Shown piece after piece: positions 9,542-19,151 of a DNA stretch of 64,000 bases. A program made the position numbers and the translations under genes. Source of the DNA: an uncultured Ferrimonas sp. (GTDB lineage Bacteria > Pseudomonadota > Gammaproteobacteria > Enterobacterales > Shewanellaceae). The stretch lies in contig NZ_CANLCI010000008.1 in assembly GCF_947489035.1 (NCBI RefSeq), positions 62,001 through 126,000 of the forward strand. The letters are read 5' to 3'. Numbering within the stretch: position 1 is the first letter of the stretch; each line of letters starts with the position of its first letter. The notes below the pieces were generated by a model that did no database searches, was not told where the DNA came from, and was given only the letters and a program-made list of their open reading frames with translations.

Positions 9542-10774
9542 CTAGTCTGCGCGATACGTCAGTTTAAACTGGCTTAGCGCCTGTAAGCGCCGTTGCGCCA
9601 ATTCATCGCGAATTTTTGCCCCCGTAAAGCCCGCCGCCACCACCTCTTTTACCGCCACCTGATTAGCACAACGCAGCGCTTCCAGCAGATACGCTTCGCT
9701 GGGATAGGCTTGCTCGGCCTGCTCTGGGCGCCCTTGGGCATCCAAGCGACAGCCTTGCAGCATGCTGCTAAAACGATCCGGTTTGCGCCAAGCGTCGGTT
9801 TGCTCAAATAACTTCAGTAGGGTGGCGGGCTTTAGTTCCAGGGCGCGGTGTACGTTCAGATGGTACTGGCACACCAGCAGCGCCAGATCGCGCCAGTCGT
9901 TAGGTAACTTTAAGCGCGCGCACAGCTGCGTTAGCGGGGCGATGCCTGCGTGTTCATGGCCGATGTGGCGCGGCCATTGATCGGCGGGGGTTACGCCTTT
10001 GCCAAGATCGTGGCACAGCACCGCAAAGCGCACCGATGTGGCCAGCCCTTGCTTGGCCGCCAGTTGCAGCGCCAGCATGGTGTGCTCAAAGGCATCCAGG
10101 CCACCGTGCCATTGGCTGGGCTGGGGAACGGCCACCAGCTTGGCCAACTCTGGCAGTAACACCGTTAACGCACCGCATTGCTGCAACAGTTGGAAGTAGA
10201 CCTGTGGATCCGGCTCGCTCAGGGCGCGTTCGGTTTCTTGCCAGACTCGTTCGGCGCTGAGGTGCTGCAGTTCGCCGCTGGCGCTCAGTTCGCTCATCAG
10301 CGCTAGGGTTTCCGCGGCAACCGTAAAGCCTAAGTGGTGCAGACGGGCGGCAAACCGAGCCACGCGCAGCACCCGCAATGGATCCTCAGCAAAGGCGGGC
10401 GACACGTGGCGCAGCAGCCGCGCGTCGAGATCCCGCTGGCCACCGTAAGGATCGGTGAGTTGACCTTGATCGTCTTCGGCGATGGCATTGATGGTCAGAT
10501 CGCGCCGCAGCAGATCCTCTTCCAAGCTCACGGTTGGGGCGGCATCAAAGTCGAAACCACCGTAACCCATGCCGGTCTTCCGTTCGGTGCGGGCCAAGGC
10601 GTATTCTTGCTTGCTGCGTGGGTGCAAAAACACCGGAAAGCTTTTGCCTACTTGGCTGTAGCCCAGCGCCAGCATCTGTTCAACGCTGGCACCCACCACA
10701 AGATGGTCGCGGTCTTTGACCGTTAAGCCAAGCAAGCGGTCGCGCACGGCGCCACCCACCAGATAAATTTTCAA
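9542..10774 (-). CDS. cca: Multifunctional CCA tRNA nucleotidyltransferase/phosphohydrolase
   Basis: A 410-residue class II CCA-adding enzyme. The nucleotidyltransferase head is clear (MKIYLVGGAVRDRLLG, KDRDHLVVG, RRDLTINAIAED), as is the nucleotide-recognition segment (EDPLRVLRVARFAARL). The C-terminal half carries an HD phosphohydrolase domain (LCHDLGKGVTPAD with later HEHAG), as in E. coli Cca (412 aa). It builds and repairs tRNA 3' ends. It stands alone, convergent with uppP and divergent from exeA. Confidence 0.96.
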   Translation of the reverse strand: MKIYLVGGAVRDRLLGLTVKDRDHLVVGASVEQMLALGYSQVGKSFPVFLHPRSKQEYALARTERKTGMGYGGFDFDAAPTVSLEEDLLRRDLTINAIAEDDQGQLTDPYGGQRDLDARLLRHVSPAFAEDPLRVLRVARFAARLHHLGFTVAAETLALMSELSASGELQHLSAERVWQETERALSEPDPQVYFQLLQQCGALTVLLPELAKLVAVPQPSQWHGGLDAFEHTMLALQLAAKQGLATSVRFAVLCHDLGKGVTPADQWPRHIGHEHAGIAPLTQLCARLKLPNDWRDLALLVCQYHLNVHRALELKPATLLKLFEQTDAWRKPDRFSSMLQGCRLDAQGRPEQAEQAYPSEAYLLEALRCANQVAVKEVVAAGFTGAKIRDELAQRRLQALSQFKLTYRAD

Positions 10775-10895
10775 AATCGTGAATCCACAACAGGTTTGGG
10801 GTCAGTATACCAATGGCAAACGCGGTTGCCATTTTGACAACTTATGGGGATCGCCGTACCTTGGCTGGCAGTGAATTTCAGTGCAGTGTATCCCC

Positions 10896-12419
10896 ATGTA
10901 TAAAGGGTTTTATGGGCTTAACGAGAGCCCGTTTTCCATCGCCCCCAATCCGGCCTTTCTGTTTTTAAGTGATCGTCACCGCGAAGCCTTGGCGCACCTC
11001 ACCTATGGCTTGGGTGAAAATGGCGGTTTTGTGCTGCTTACCGGCGAAGTCGGCACCGGCAAAACCACGGTATCGCGCACGCTGTTTGCGCAGCTGCCCG
11101 AGGACGCCGATCTGGCCTTTATCCTCAACCCCGCGTTAACCCAGTTGGAGTTGCTTGCCACGGTGTGCGATCAGCTGCACATCGCGGTACCAGAGCAACC
11201 CACCTTAAAGCAGCTAACCGATAAAATTGCTGAGTACTTGCTGGCGAATCATCAGCGCGGTCGTCGCACCTTGCTGGTGATTGACGAAGCCCAACATTTG
11301 GCGGCCGAAGTGCTGGAGCAGCTGCGCTTATTGACCAACCTTGAAACCGACACGCGTAAGTTGCTGCAGGTGATCTTAATCGGTCAGCCGGAACTGCAAG
11401 CGCTGTTGCGGCGGCAAGAGCTGCGGCAGTTGGCGCAGCGGATCACCGCCCGCTACCACCTGTTGCCATTGAATTTGGATGAAGTGGCCGCTTACGTTAG
11501 CCACCGTTTGCATGTGGCGGGGCGAGCGCAACCGCTGTTTAAGCGCAGTGCCATTAAGGCGCTGCATCAGCAAAGTGACGGGGTGCCGCGGATCATCAAT
11601 TTGATTTGTGAGCGGGCCCTGATGGGCGGTTATGGTCAGCAAAAGCCGCAGCTCGGTGGTGACGACATCGAACGCGCTGCTGCGGAAGTGTTGGATCGGC
11701 CAATGCGCGCGTCGCGTCGCTGGCCATTGTGGGCCGCCACTGCATTGGCTGGGATCACTGGGTTTGCTGCCGCGTACGCCTTAACGCCAATGGCGCCAGT
11801 GCCCCCAGTGGAGGCACCTGCGGCCAGCATTAGCCTGCAGGATCACCCTAGCAGCGAGCTGCAATCGTTGCAGGCGCTGTTTTACCGTTGGCAGCAACCG
11901 TTGCCCGCCACTGATCCTTGCGGTTATGCCGCGGATTACGGCTTGGCCTGTTTAAGCGACAACGGCAGCTGGCAGCAGCTGTTGCAGTTGAATCGGCCAG
12001 CGATGATCCGCTTCAGTGACGAAACCGGGCAAACTCGCTTTGGGGCGCTGTTGCAGCATCAGGATCAGCGCTGGCTGCTGCAGCTTGGAGAGCAGCAACT
12101 GTGGCTGTCGCAGCAATGGTTTATTGAACACTACCAAGGACAATTTACTTTATTGTGGCAACCGAATGCGCAGCTGCCGAATCTGATCGGGCCGCTGGCT
12201 CCGTTGACGCAGCTGCAGTGGTTGGAAAACCGCTTAGCGCAGGTGCAGCAACGATCGGCGCGATTGCTGAGTCGTTTTGATCAACCCTTAGAGCAGGCAT
12301 TACGGCAGTTCCAACTTGCCCAAGGGTTGCAAGCGGATGGCTTGGCCGGACGACAAACCTTAGAGCGGCTGACGCTGCTGGCCAGCACTGGCCCCACCCT
12401 GACGCAGGAGACGCGCTAA
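10896..12419 (+). CDS. exeA: ExeA-family ATPase with C-terminal peptidoglycan-binding domain
   Basis: A 507-residue AAA+ ATPase of the GspA/ExeA type. It starts MYKGFYGLNESPFSIAPNP like Aeromonas ExeA. Walker A (GEVGTGKTT, about 50-58) and Walker B (LLVIDEAQ, about 126-133) are intact, one membrane helix lies near residues 276-297, and the C-terminus holds a peptidoglycan_binding_1 repeat (LRQFQLAQGLQADGLAGRQTLERL). In Aeromonas ExeA with ExeB helps insert the type II secretin through the cell wall. The start at 10896 is chosen over 10881 on family similarity. Its stop overlaps the exeB start. Confidence 0.92.
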   Translation: MYKGFYGLNESPFSIAPNPAFLFLSDRHREALAHLTYGLGENGGFVLLTGEVGTGKTTVSRTLFAQLPEDADLAFILNPALTQLELLATVCDQLHIAVPEQPTLKQLTDKIAEYLLANHQRGRRTLLVIDEAQHLAAEVLEQLRLLTNLETDTRKLLQVILIGQPELQALLRRQELRQLAQRITARYHLLPLNLDEVAAYVSHRLHVAGRAQPLFKRSAIKALHQQSDGVPRIINLICERALMGGYGQQKPQLGGDDIERAAAEVLDRPMRASRRWPLWAATALAGITGFAAAYALTPMAPVPPVEAPAASISLQDHPSSELQSLQALFYRWQQPLPATDPCGYAADYGLACLSDNGSWQQLLQLNRPAMIRFSDETGQTRFGALLQHQDQRWLLQLGEQQLWLSQQWFIEHYQGQFTLLWQPNAQLPNLIGPLAPLTQLQWLENRLAQVQQRSARLLSRFDQPLEQALRQFQLAQGLQADGLAGRQTLERLTLLASTGPTLTQETR

Positions 12420-13555
12420 TGTCGATGCTTTTAGATGCGGTGCAACGACAGCGCCACAGTGAAGCCAATCAAGATCCGGCGTTAGCGGCGATGCTGCCAC
12501 GCCAGCCGAAGTCGCGCCAATGGCCATGGCCGTGGCTGTTGCCGCCGCTGGCACTGCTGCTGGGCGCGGCTGCGGGATGGGGTTGGCAACAATGGCAGCA
12601 CAGCCAAGCGTTAGCACAGCAAGAAGAGGCGCCATCGGTGCCCGCCTACGCGACGTTGGCCGCGCGGGTGTCGATGCCACTGCCGGTGCAGCCCCGCTCA
12701 GATCAGCTGCAGCTGCAGCCGTCGCCGTCAGCCGGAACCGCGCTTGAATACGTTGCGGCCAGCGATACCATGCGTCCGACACCCGCCGCCATGCAGGCCG
12801 CGCCAGCGTCGAGCGCGACTCCGGCCAGCAACAGCAGCCCGCTTAATCACAGCACGACGGCAACGGCGGTGGCTGAGCCGAGCAACGCGAATGCGGATCC
12901 ACAATTATTGGCGGCGTTAGAGCAGGCGGTTGCCGAAGTGGGCGGGGTAACGCCGGAACCAAGCCAGCCAGCCCCATTGGCTGCCGTTACTGAGCCGCTG
13001 GCTGAGTCGGCATCGCCAGCAACGGCTCAAGCCGAAGCCGAGCCCGCAGTTCGGGCCAGCACGACCGAAGCGGTTGCCGATCCGGCGGCAACGGATCTGG
13101 CGGCGATAGTGGCGAGGTTAGAGCAACAATTGGCGGAGCCAACCACAGCAACAACGAATACGATCCCAGCGCCGGTTGAACCACAGGGCAAACACGACGC
13201 CGCCGAGCAGGTGTTGTCAGCCAAGCAGCAGCAAGCGTTGCAGCAGGCACTGGCGGATGCTGGGATGGACAGCCCAGCGGCGATTGCGGCCACGACGCCG
13301 CCGCTGCAACCGAAGGCCATTCCGAAACTTGGGCAGATGCCGTGGTCGTTCCAAAAACGGTTGCCGGATCTGGACGTTACCGCCCACGTGTACGCTTCTG
13401 AAGCCAACAAAAGCTGGTTACGGGCCAACGGTCGTGAGCTGCAAGAGGGCGATGAAGCCGCGCCAGGGTTGAGGATTAAGCGGATCCTGCCGAACGAAAT
13501 TGTGTTGGAGATGGATAACCAAGCGTTTCGCATTCCGGCGTTAGGCAGCCTGTAG
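12419..13555 (+). CDS. exeB: ExeB/GspB-type general secretion protein
   Basis: A 378-residue inner-membrane protein paired with ExeA. It has a short cytoplasmic N-terminus (MSMLLDAVQRQRHSE), one membrane helix (about 39-60), a long Ala/Pro/Glu-rich periplasmic linker of low complexity, and a conserved T2SSB domain in the last 80 residues (LPDLDVTAHVYASEANKSWLRANG). It is thought to connect the ATPase to secretin and peptidoglycan in type II secretion; the rest of the T2SS is not in this window. The exeM nuclease at 34.7 kb is a plausible client. Confidence 0.9.
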   Translation: MSMLLDAVQRQRHSEANQDPALAAMLPRQPKSRQWPWPWLLPPLALLLGAAAGWGWQQWQHSQALAQQEEAPSVPAYATLAARVSMPLPVQPRSDQLQLQPSPSAGTALEYVAASDTMRPTPAAMQAAPASSATPASNSSPLNHSTTATAVAEPSNANADPQLLAALEQAVAEVGGVTPEPSQPAPLAAVTEPLAESASPATAQAEAEPAVRASTTEAVADPAATDLAAIVARLEQQLAEPTTATTNTIPAPVEPQGKHDAAEQVLSAKQQQALQQALADAGMDSPAAIAATTPPLQPKAIPKLGQMPWSFQKRLPDLDVTAHVYASEANKSWLRANGRELQEGDEAAPGLRIKRILPNEIVLEMDNQAFRIPALGSL

Positions 13556-13576
13556 CAAGCGTAAACAGAAAAAGAA

Positions 13577-13610
13577 AAACCGCGCCAGCAGTCTGTTGGC
13601 GCGGTTTTTT
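13577..13610. terminator. Terminator between exeB and putA
   Basis: Stem AACCGCGCCA / TTGGCGCGGTT followed by TTTTTT on the plus strand. The minus strand is also T-rich after the stem, so it may serve both convergent genes. Confidence 0.85.
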
Positions 13611-13652
13611 CTGGCTGCTGCGCTTGGGGCAACAGGGGCAGCGGGTTAACGG

Positions 13653-16600
13653 TTAGCCGTCACCGAGAGACAACAAGGTGGCGTTACCACCGATGGCGGT
13701 GATGTTATTGCTGATGGTTTTTTCGGTCACAAAGCGGGTGAGGTAATGTGGCCCACCGGCCTTGGGGCCCGTGCCCGACAGCCCTTGGCCGCCAAAGGGT
13801 TGCACCCCAACCACCGCCCCAATCTGGTTGCGGTTGATGTAGGCGTTGCCCACATTGGCGCGATTGGCGATCTGCAGCGCTAAGCCTTCGTTGCGGCTGT
13901 GAATGCCCAAGGTTAAGCCGTAGCCACTGCCGTTGATCTGATCGATCACCTGTTGCAACTGGCCTGATGGGTAACTGATGACGTGTAAGATCGGGCCAAA
14001 TTGTTCTTCCTTCAGCTGAGACAGGCTGTCAATTTGCACCGCCGTTGGACTAACAAAGTGGCCACGCAGTTCGCTTGGCACTGGGGTTTGTCCCAGCAGT
14101 TTGCCTTGTTGGCTGATCTGCTCGATGTGGGCATTGAGCTTGGCTTTGGCGTTGGCGTCGATCACGGGGCCGACATCGGTGCTGAACTGCGCCGGATCGC
14201 CAATGCTTAACTGCGCCATTGCCCCTTCCAGCAACGACAGCATCCGTGGGGCCACATCCTCTTGCACAAACAACACCCGCAAGGCACTGCAGCGCTGGCC
14301 GGCACTTTGGAAGGCGGAATGGACCACATCGGTGATCACCTGCTCTGGCAGAGAGGTGGAGTCAACGATCATCGCGTTTTGGCCACCGGTTTCGGCAATC
14401 AACGGGGCGATGGCGCCATCTCGTGCCGCCAAGCTGCGGTTGATGTGTTTGGCGGTGGCGGTCGAGCCGGTAAAGCAGACGCCGGTGATACGTTCGTCGC
14501 TGGTCAGGGTTGGGCCAATGTCACGGCCAAGCCCTGGCAACAGCTGCAAGACATCGCCTGGGATCCCCGCTTGGTGTGCGAGTTCGGTGGCACGAAATGC
14601 AACTAAGTTGGTTTGCTCGGCGGGCTTAGCAATAACGCAGTTACCGGCGGCCAAGGCGGCGCTCACTTGGCCTAAGAAGATCGCCAAGGGGAAGTTCCAC
14701 GGGCTGATGCACAAGAAGGTGCCGCGCCCTTGCACCAGCAGTTGATTGAGCTCGCCGGTTGGCCCCGGCAGGGTGCTGGCTTCGCCCATCAGCTTGCGCG
14801 CTTCAATGGCGTAGTAACGGCAAAAGTCCACCGCTTCACGCACTTCATCAATGCCATCTTGCAGGCTTTTACCTGCTTCCCGAGTACAGAGCGCGATCAG
14901 CTCAACCCGATGCTGTTCCAGCAGATCCGCCAGTTTATCGAGGGCGCTGGCGCGGGTGGCTACTGGGGTGTTATTCCAGCGCGGAAACGCTGCCGTGGCG
15001 TTGGCCAGTGCGGTTTCGATTTGCGCAGGGGTAGCAAAGTGGGCGCTGCCAACGGGGCTCAGATCCTGCGGGCTTTGCACTGCCACGGCTGGGCCCTGTG
15101 GTGCCGCTTGGCCGCCAATAACAGGGGCCGCTTGCCATTGGGTCTCCGCAAATTGCGCCAGCTGCTGATAAAACGGTTTGGACTCGGAGTGGATATTGAG
15201 GTTGAGGCCACGGGAGTTAACGCGATCTGGGAAGATCTGCTTTGGCTGCACAATCTTGTGGTTATTGAGGCTTGGGTAGCCTTGCAGCACCGGCAGTGGG
15301 TGCGCCACCAAGGTGTCGATTGGGGTATTGGGATCCACCAGCTTGTGCACAAATGAGGTGTTAGCGCCATTTTCCAGCAGACGTCGCACCAAGTACGGCA
15401 GCAGATCTTTGTGGGCGCCCACTGGCGCGTAGATCCGCACCTTCATGCCCGCGTGCTGGCCTAATAAGGTGTCGTACAGCTCTTGTCCCATGCCGTGCAG
15501 GCGTTGGAATTCAAAATCACGGCCTGCGGCCATGGCCAAAATGGTGGCGGCGGTTTGGGCGTTATGGCTGGCAAATTGCGGGTAGATGTTGCCCCGGGTG
15601 TGCTCGCTTAACAGATAGCGAGCGCAGGCCAAGTAAGACACATCGGTACCGGCTTTGCGGGTGAACACGGGGTAGGCATCGCTGCCGGCCTGTTGGCACC
15701 ACTTCAGCTCGCTGTCCCAGTAGGCGCCTTTGACCAAGCGCACTGGGATCAGATCCCCTTGCTCTTGGGCAAGGGTGTTGATCCAAGTTAGCACGGGCAG
15801 GGCACGCTTTGAGTACGCCTGCACCACTAAGCCAAGATTGCCCCAGCCTTTGCAATCGCTGTGGCGATAGATGCGCTCAAACAGCTCTAACGACAGCTCC
15901 AGTCGATCCGCTTCTTCGGCGTCAATCGAGATCCCCACATCCAGCTGCCGAGCTTGACGCACCAGTTGCAAAACGGTGTCGCGCAGCTCGGTTAGCACAC
16001 GGGCGCGGTTGGCCACTTCATAGCGTGGGTGCAGGGCCGACAACTTGATCGAGATGGTGGGTCTTGGGGCGTCGTTGGGGTCGAACTGCTGCGCCCCTAA
16101 AGCGGTGATGGCGTTGGCGTAATCGGCAAAATATTTGTCGGCGTCGGCCTGGGTTAACGCGGCTTCCCCAAGCATGTCGTAGGAGTGGCTGTAACCGAGT
16201 TTGCGGTTATCGCGGCTGTGTTTCAGGGCTTCGTTGATGTCGCGCCCCAGCACAAACTGGCGGCCCATGATCTTCATCGCGGTGTACATTGCTTGGCGGA
16301 TCACCGGCTCGCCGACGCGATTCACTAAGCGCCCCAGCAGCCCCGCTGGCTTGTCGTCTACCGACTTGTCTAACGTGACGATTTTGCCGGTGAGCATCAG
16401 GCCCCAAGTGGAGGCATTCACCAGCAACGAATCGGAGCCCTTCAGGTGTTTGTTCCAGTCGGCACCAGAGAGCTTATCTTCAATCAGCGCATCGGCGGTG
16501 GCGGGATCGGGAATGCGCAGCAGCGCCTCCGCCAAACACATTAAGATGATCCCTTCTTGAGTCTCCAAACTGTATTGCTGCAAGAAGGCATCAATACCAA

Positions 16601-16814
16601 CGCTGAGCCCTTTTTTATCGAACTTACGCACGTCGGCCACCATCTGATGGGCCTGAGCGGTAATCGCATCAATGTTATCGCTTGGCACCAATGGCATTAA
16701 TTGCTCTAGGTAAGCGGCTTCATCAACGCCATAGTTGGCGCAAACAAGTTCGAAACGCTCGGCAAGAGTTAGGCTTTGGCTTTGTGGTTCCAGTACGCTG
16801 CTGGCTTGAAACAT
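13653..16814 (-). CDS. putA: Bifunctional proline dehydrogenase / glutamate-semialdehyde dehydrogenase
   Basis: A 1053-residue PutA that oxidises proline to glutamate in two steps. The N-terminal half is the FAD-dependent proline dehydrogenase barrel (SIKLSALHPRYE, RLVKGAYWDSE, FASHNAQT). The C-terminal half is the NAD-dependent aldehyde dehydrogenase (FTGSTATAKHINR, IAETGGQNAMIVD, catalytic Cys in AGQRCSALRV). Enteric PutA is about 1320 aa because of an N-terminal ribbon-helix-helix repressor domain and a C-terminal domain; both are missing, so this form does not autorepress and needs a separate regulator. The start at 16814 is preferred to 16868. A TTGTATACAA palindrome lies just upstream. 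Confidence 0.95.
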   Translation of the reverse strand: MFQASSVLEPQSQSLTLAERFELVCANYGVDEAAYLEQLMPLVPSDNIDAITAQAHQMVADVRKFDKKGLSVGIDAFLQQYSLETQEGIILMCLAEALLRIPDPATADALIEDKLSGADWNKHLKGSDSLLVNASTWGLMLTGKIVTLDKSVDDKPAGLLGRLVNRVGEPVIRQAMYTAMKIMGRQFVLGRDINEALKHSRDNRKLGYSHSYDMLGEAALTQADADKYFADYANAITALGAQQFDPNDAPRPTISIKLSALHPRYEVANRARVLTELRDTVLQLVRQARQLDVGISIDAEEADRLELSLELFERIYRHSDCKGWGNLGLVVQAYSKRALPVLTWINTLAQEQGDLIPVRLVKGAYWDSELKWCQQAGSDAYPVFTRKAGTDVSYLACARYLLSEHTRGNIYPQFASHNAQTAATILAMAAGRDFEFQRLHGMGQELYDTLLGQHAGMKVRIYAPVGAHKDLLPYLVRRLLENGANTSFVHKLVDPNTPIDTLVAHPLPVLQGYPSLNNHKIVQPKQIFPDRVNSRGLNLNIHSESKPFYQQLAQFAETQWQAAPVIGGQAAPQGPAVAVQSPQDLSPVGSAHFATPAQIETALANATAAFPRWNNTPVATRASALDKLADLLEQHRVELIALCTREAGKSLQDGIDEVREAVDFCRYYAIEARKLMGEASTLPGPTGELNQLLVQGRGTFLCISPWNFPLAIFLGQVSAALAAGNCVIAKPAEQTNLVAFRATELAHQAGIPGDVLQLLPGLGRDIGPTLTSDERITGVCFTGSTATAKHINRSLAARDGAIAPLIAETGGQNAMIVDSTSLPEQVITDVVHSAFQSAGQRCSALRVLFVQEDVAPRMLSLLEGAMAQLSIGDPAQFSTDVGPVIDANAKAKLNAHIEQISQQGKLLGQTPVPSELRGHFVSPTAVQIDSLSQLKEEQFGPILHVISYPSGQLQQVIDQINGSGYGLTLGIHSRNEGLALQIANRANVGNAYINRNQIGAVVGVQPFGGQGLSGTGPKAGGPHYLTRFVTEKTISNNITAIGGNATLLSLGDG

Positions 16815-16858
16815 GGGGTGATCCTCACTGAAACGCACTGCGAGAGTGCGGGTCCTTT

Positions 16859-16892
16859 TTGTATACAATCTCCAATATACATCGCAGTATAC
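16859..16892. promoter_or_regulatory. Putative operator/promoter region of putA
   Basis: A perfect 10-bp palindrome TTGTATACAA (16859-16868) is followed by two more TATAC copies (16876-16880, 16888-16892), 45-78 bp upstream of the putA start. The palindrome resembles sites of GntR-family regulators (inference). On the minus strand TATACT at 16888-16893 may be a -10 hexamer, but no good -35 is visible. Confidence 0.45.
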
Positions 16893-17066
16893 TTTGAAAT
16901 TGTGACCTAAAACAGAGGTGCAGGCGCAAGTGAAAGTAGATCGTTCAGAAAAGTATTTGAAAGGTTAATGCACAAAAAATGGCGGTGGGATTGATAACGG
17001 CAGTGTTCAAACCAAGCCGTAACGGAGTGGCGTGTGGCAGCGCTGAGCGGCAGCTGGATTTTAGCC

Positions 17067-17092
17067 AAAAAAAACGGCACCCGAAGGTGCCG
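17067..17092 (-). terminator. Terminator of the SH3-domain protein gene
   Basis: On the minus strand CGGCACC-ttcg-GGTGCCG is followed by eight T, starting 22 bp after the stop codon. Stable UUCG tetraloop. Confidence 0.9.
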
Positions 17093-17113
17093 CTGAGCTG
17101 AGCACGGAGGCGA

Positions 17114-17725
17114 TCAGCGAATGTAATTATGATCTTTGCGACGGCGACTTGGGCGTGGCAAAAACGGCACAATCAAGCCCACCAGTAAGCCGATGCCGGC
17201 GATCAGGCCACCCTGCTTTAGCCATACAAAGCGCTCGCTGTTTTGCATCGAGTTCATCTGTTCGGTCAGCGCCGCGTTGCTCTGCTCTAACTCGTTAATG
17301 CGAATGGCTTGTTGCTCTACCCGCTGCCGCTGCGCTTGCAGTGAGCTGGTGCTGGCTTGCTGATCGTTGTCGTAACGTTGCGTCAGCAGCGCCAGTTCGC
17401 CTTTGGTTTGCTCCAATTGCGCTTGGGTCGCACTCAGCTGTTGCTGGGCTTGGGGCAGCAAGGTGCGGAAGCTGGCTTTGTTGGCCAAGTTGCGGGTTAG
17501 CACCCAGCCTTGGCGCGCTTTCCCGTCTTCGACTTTGCTGTAATCGCCAGACACCTCGTTTAGGGGCTTGACGGCATCACCGGCACGAATGGTGCCAAGG
17601 ATGCGATATTTGTTGCTCGGGCCAGCCAGCAGATAGACATTGATGTCTTCGGTGATGGTCAGCTCTGCGGCAGAGGCGCTAAGACTAACTAGTGCAAGCA
17701 GCGCCAGGCTAATGCGTTTTAACAT
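17114..17725 (-). CDS. SH3-domain membrane protein (TIGR04211 type)
   Basis: A 203-residue envelope protein. A signal peptide (MLKRISLALLALVSLSASAAE) is followed by a bacterial SH3 domain (about 20-85, NVYLLAGPSNKYRILGTIRAGD), a coiled coil of about 80 residues rich in Gln/Leu, a membrane helix (GGLIAGIGLLVGLIVPFL) and a basic C-terminus. This layout matches the TIGR04211 SH3-domain family, of unknown exact role, probably periplasmic with a C-terminal anchor. The start at 17725 is chosen because it gives the signal peptide; the frame stays open 64 codons upstream into the pit terminator and gene. It is separated from pit by that terminator. Confidence 0.85.
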   Translation of the reverse strand: MLKRISLALLALVSLSASAAELTITEDINVYLLAGPSNKYRILGTIRAGDAVKPLNEVSGDYSKVEDGKARQGWVLTRNLANKASFRTLLPQAQQQLSATQAQLEQTKGELALLTQRYDNDQQASTSSLQAQRQRVEQQAIRINELEQSNAALTEQMNSMQNSERFVWLKQGGLIAGIGLLVGLIVPFLPRPSRRRKDHNYIR

Positions 17726-17795
17726 AGTGTGAATACCCTTTAAATTGCCCGCCCATGCTATGTAATTGAGGCAACAGGCACAAGCGAGTAGGCAC

Positions 17796-17823
17796 AAAAA
17801 AAGGAGCCCTATGGCTCCTTTTT
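17796..17823 (-). terminator. Terminator of the DUF47-pit operon
   Basis: Stem AAAAAGGAGCC / GGGCTCCTTTTT with a 3-nt loop and T-tract on the minus strand, 19 bp after the pit stop codon. Confidence 0.85.
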
Positions 17824-17841
17824 CGCTAGCAAACTGTTGCG

Positions 17842-19110
17842 TTATTGCAAGGTTATGCGAATCAACTGGAAGAACACGATAGAAAGTGCTGCCCCCGCGG
17901 GTAGGGTGACTACCCAAGAGATCACAATGTTACGCACCACGCCTAAGTTCAAGGCGGCAATACCACGGGCCATGCCCACACCCAGCACCGCACCAACCAG
18001 AGTTTGAGTGGTGGAGATTGGCAAACCAGTACCGGAAGCAATAACAACGGTGGAGGCGGCAGCCAGCTCAGCGGCAAAGCCACGGCTAGGAGTCAGGTGG
18101 GTGATCTTGTTACCGATGGTGGCGATAACGCGCTTACCCAACAGTGCCAGACCCAATACGATACCAAAGGCGCCCAGTGGCAAAATCCACCATGCGAGAG
18201 GCGCTTTGTCTGGAATGTCACCGCCGTGGCTAACAATGGTTACGACCGCAGCCAGTGGCCCAATCGCGTTCGCAACGTCGTTGGAACCGTGGGCGAAGGC
18301 CATGCAACAGGCGGTCACCACCATCAGCAGAGCAAACACTTTTTCCACGTTAGCGAATTGGGTATGTCGATCCGCTTGTTGATCAAACTTCATCCGGTTG
18401 ATGGCAACTTTACCCAGCATGCCAACAACGGTCGCGGCCAAGATAGCTAAGCCGTAGGCTTCCATATTATCGAAGTGCAGACCCACGTGCTTCAGGCCTT
18501 TCTTGATGGTAACCAACGACATTACAAAGGCGGCTAATGCCATGTAGAACGGCACGTAGCGCTTAGCGTTGTTGAAGGGGGAGTCCGTATCGAAGATCAG
18601 CTTCTGGGCGCTTTGGAATATCACAAACGCGATAAAGCCCGATATGGCTGGGGTAACAACCCAAGAGCCAACGATGCCAGCGACTTTGGCCCAGTTAACC
18701 GCGTCCATGCCAACACCAACGGCGGCAAAACCAATGATGGCACCAATGATGGAGTGGGTGGTGGATACCGGCCAGCCTAGGTAGGAAGCGGCAATCAGCC
18801 AGATCCCTGCGGCCAAGAGAGCCGAAATAAAGCCGTAGACCAGCAGTTCTGGGGTGTCAGCAAAGTGGGCACCGTCAATGATGCCCTTACGAATGGTATT
18901 GGTTACTTCACCGCCGGCCAAATAGGCCCCAGCAAATTCAAATACCATCGCAATGATGATCGCTTGTTTGATTGTTAGCGCACCGGAACCAACCGATGTA
19001 CCCATTGCGTTGGCCACGTCATTGGCACCAACGCCAAATGCCATCAAAAAGCCAAACAAAGCCGCAGCCGCGATGAGCCACGGGCCGTAAGTTACTAGAA
19101 CTTCAACCAT
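17842..19110 (-). CDS. pit: Inorganic phosphate transporter (PiT family)
   Basis: A 422-residue integral-membrane low-affinity phosphate transporter. Both PiT signature halves are seen: FGVGANDVANAMGTSVGSGALT near the N-terminus and FAHGSNDVANAIGPLAAVV in the second half, with the paired GWPVSTTHSIIGAIIG and GLPISTTQTLVGAVLGVG motifs of the inverted repeat. It is co-oriented with, and 41 bp after, a DUF47 gene, the usual Pit partner. A Pho box upstream of that gene suggests PhoB control. Confidence 0.95.
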   Translation of the reverse strand: MVEVLVTYGPWLIAAAALFGFLMAFGVGANDVANAMGTSVGSGALTIKQAIIIAMVFEFAGAYLAGGEVTNTIRKGIIDGAHFADTPELLVYGFISALLAAGIWLIAASYLGWPVSTTHSIIGAIIGFAAVGVGMDAVNWAKVAGIVGSWVVTPAISGFIAFVIFQSAQKLIFDTDSPFNNAKRYVPFYMALAAFVMSLVTIKKGLKHVGLHFDNMEAYGLAILAATVVGMLGKVAINRMKFDQQADRHTQFANVEKVFALLMVVTACCMAFAHGSNDVANAIGPLAAVVTIVSHGGDIPDKAPLAWWILPLGAFGIVLGLALLGKRVIATIGNKITHLTPSRGFAAELAAASTVVIASGTGLPISTTQTLVGAVLGVGMARGIAALNLGVVRNIVISWVVTLPAGAALSIVFFQLIRITLQ

Positions 19111-19151
19111 GGAAGAGCCTATTTATGAACCTAAAAGTTAACCTGGATTGG

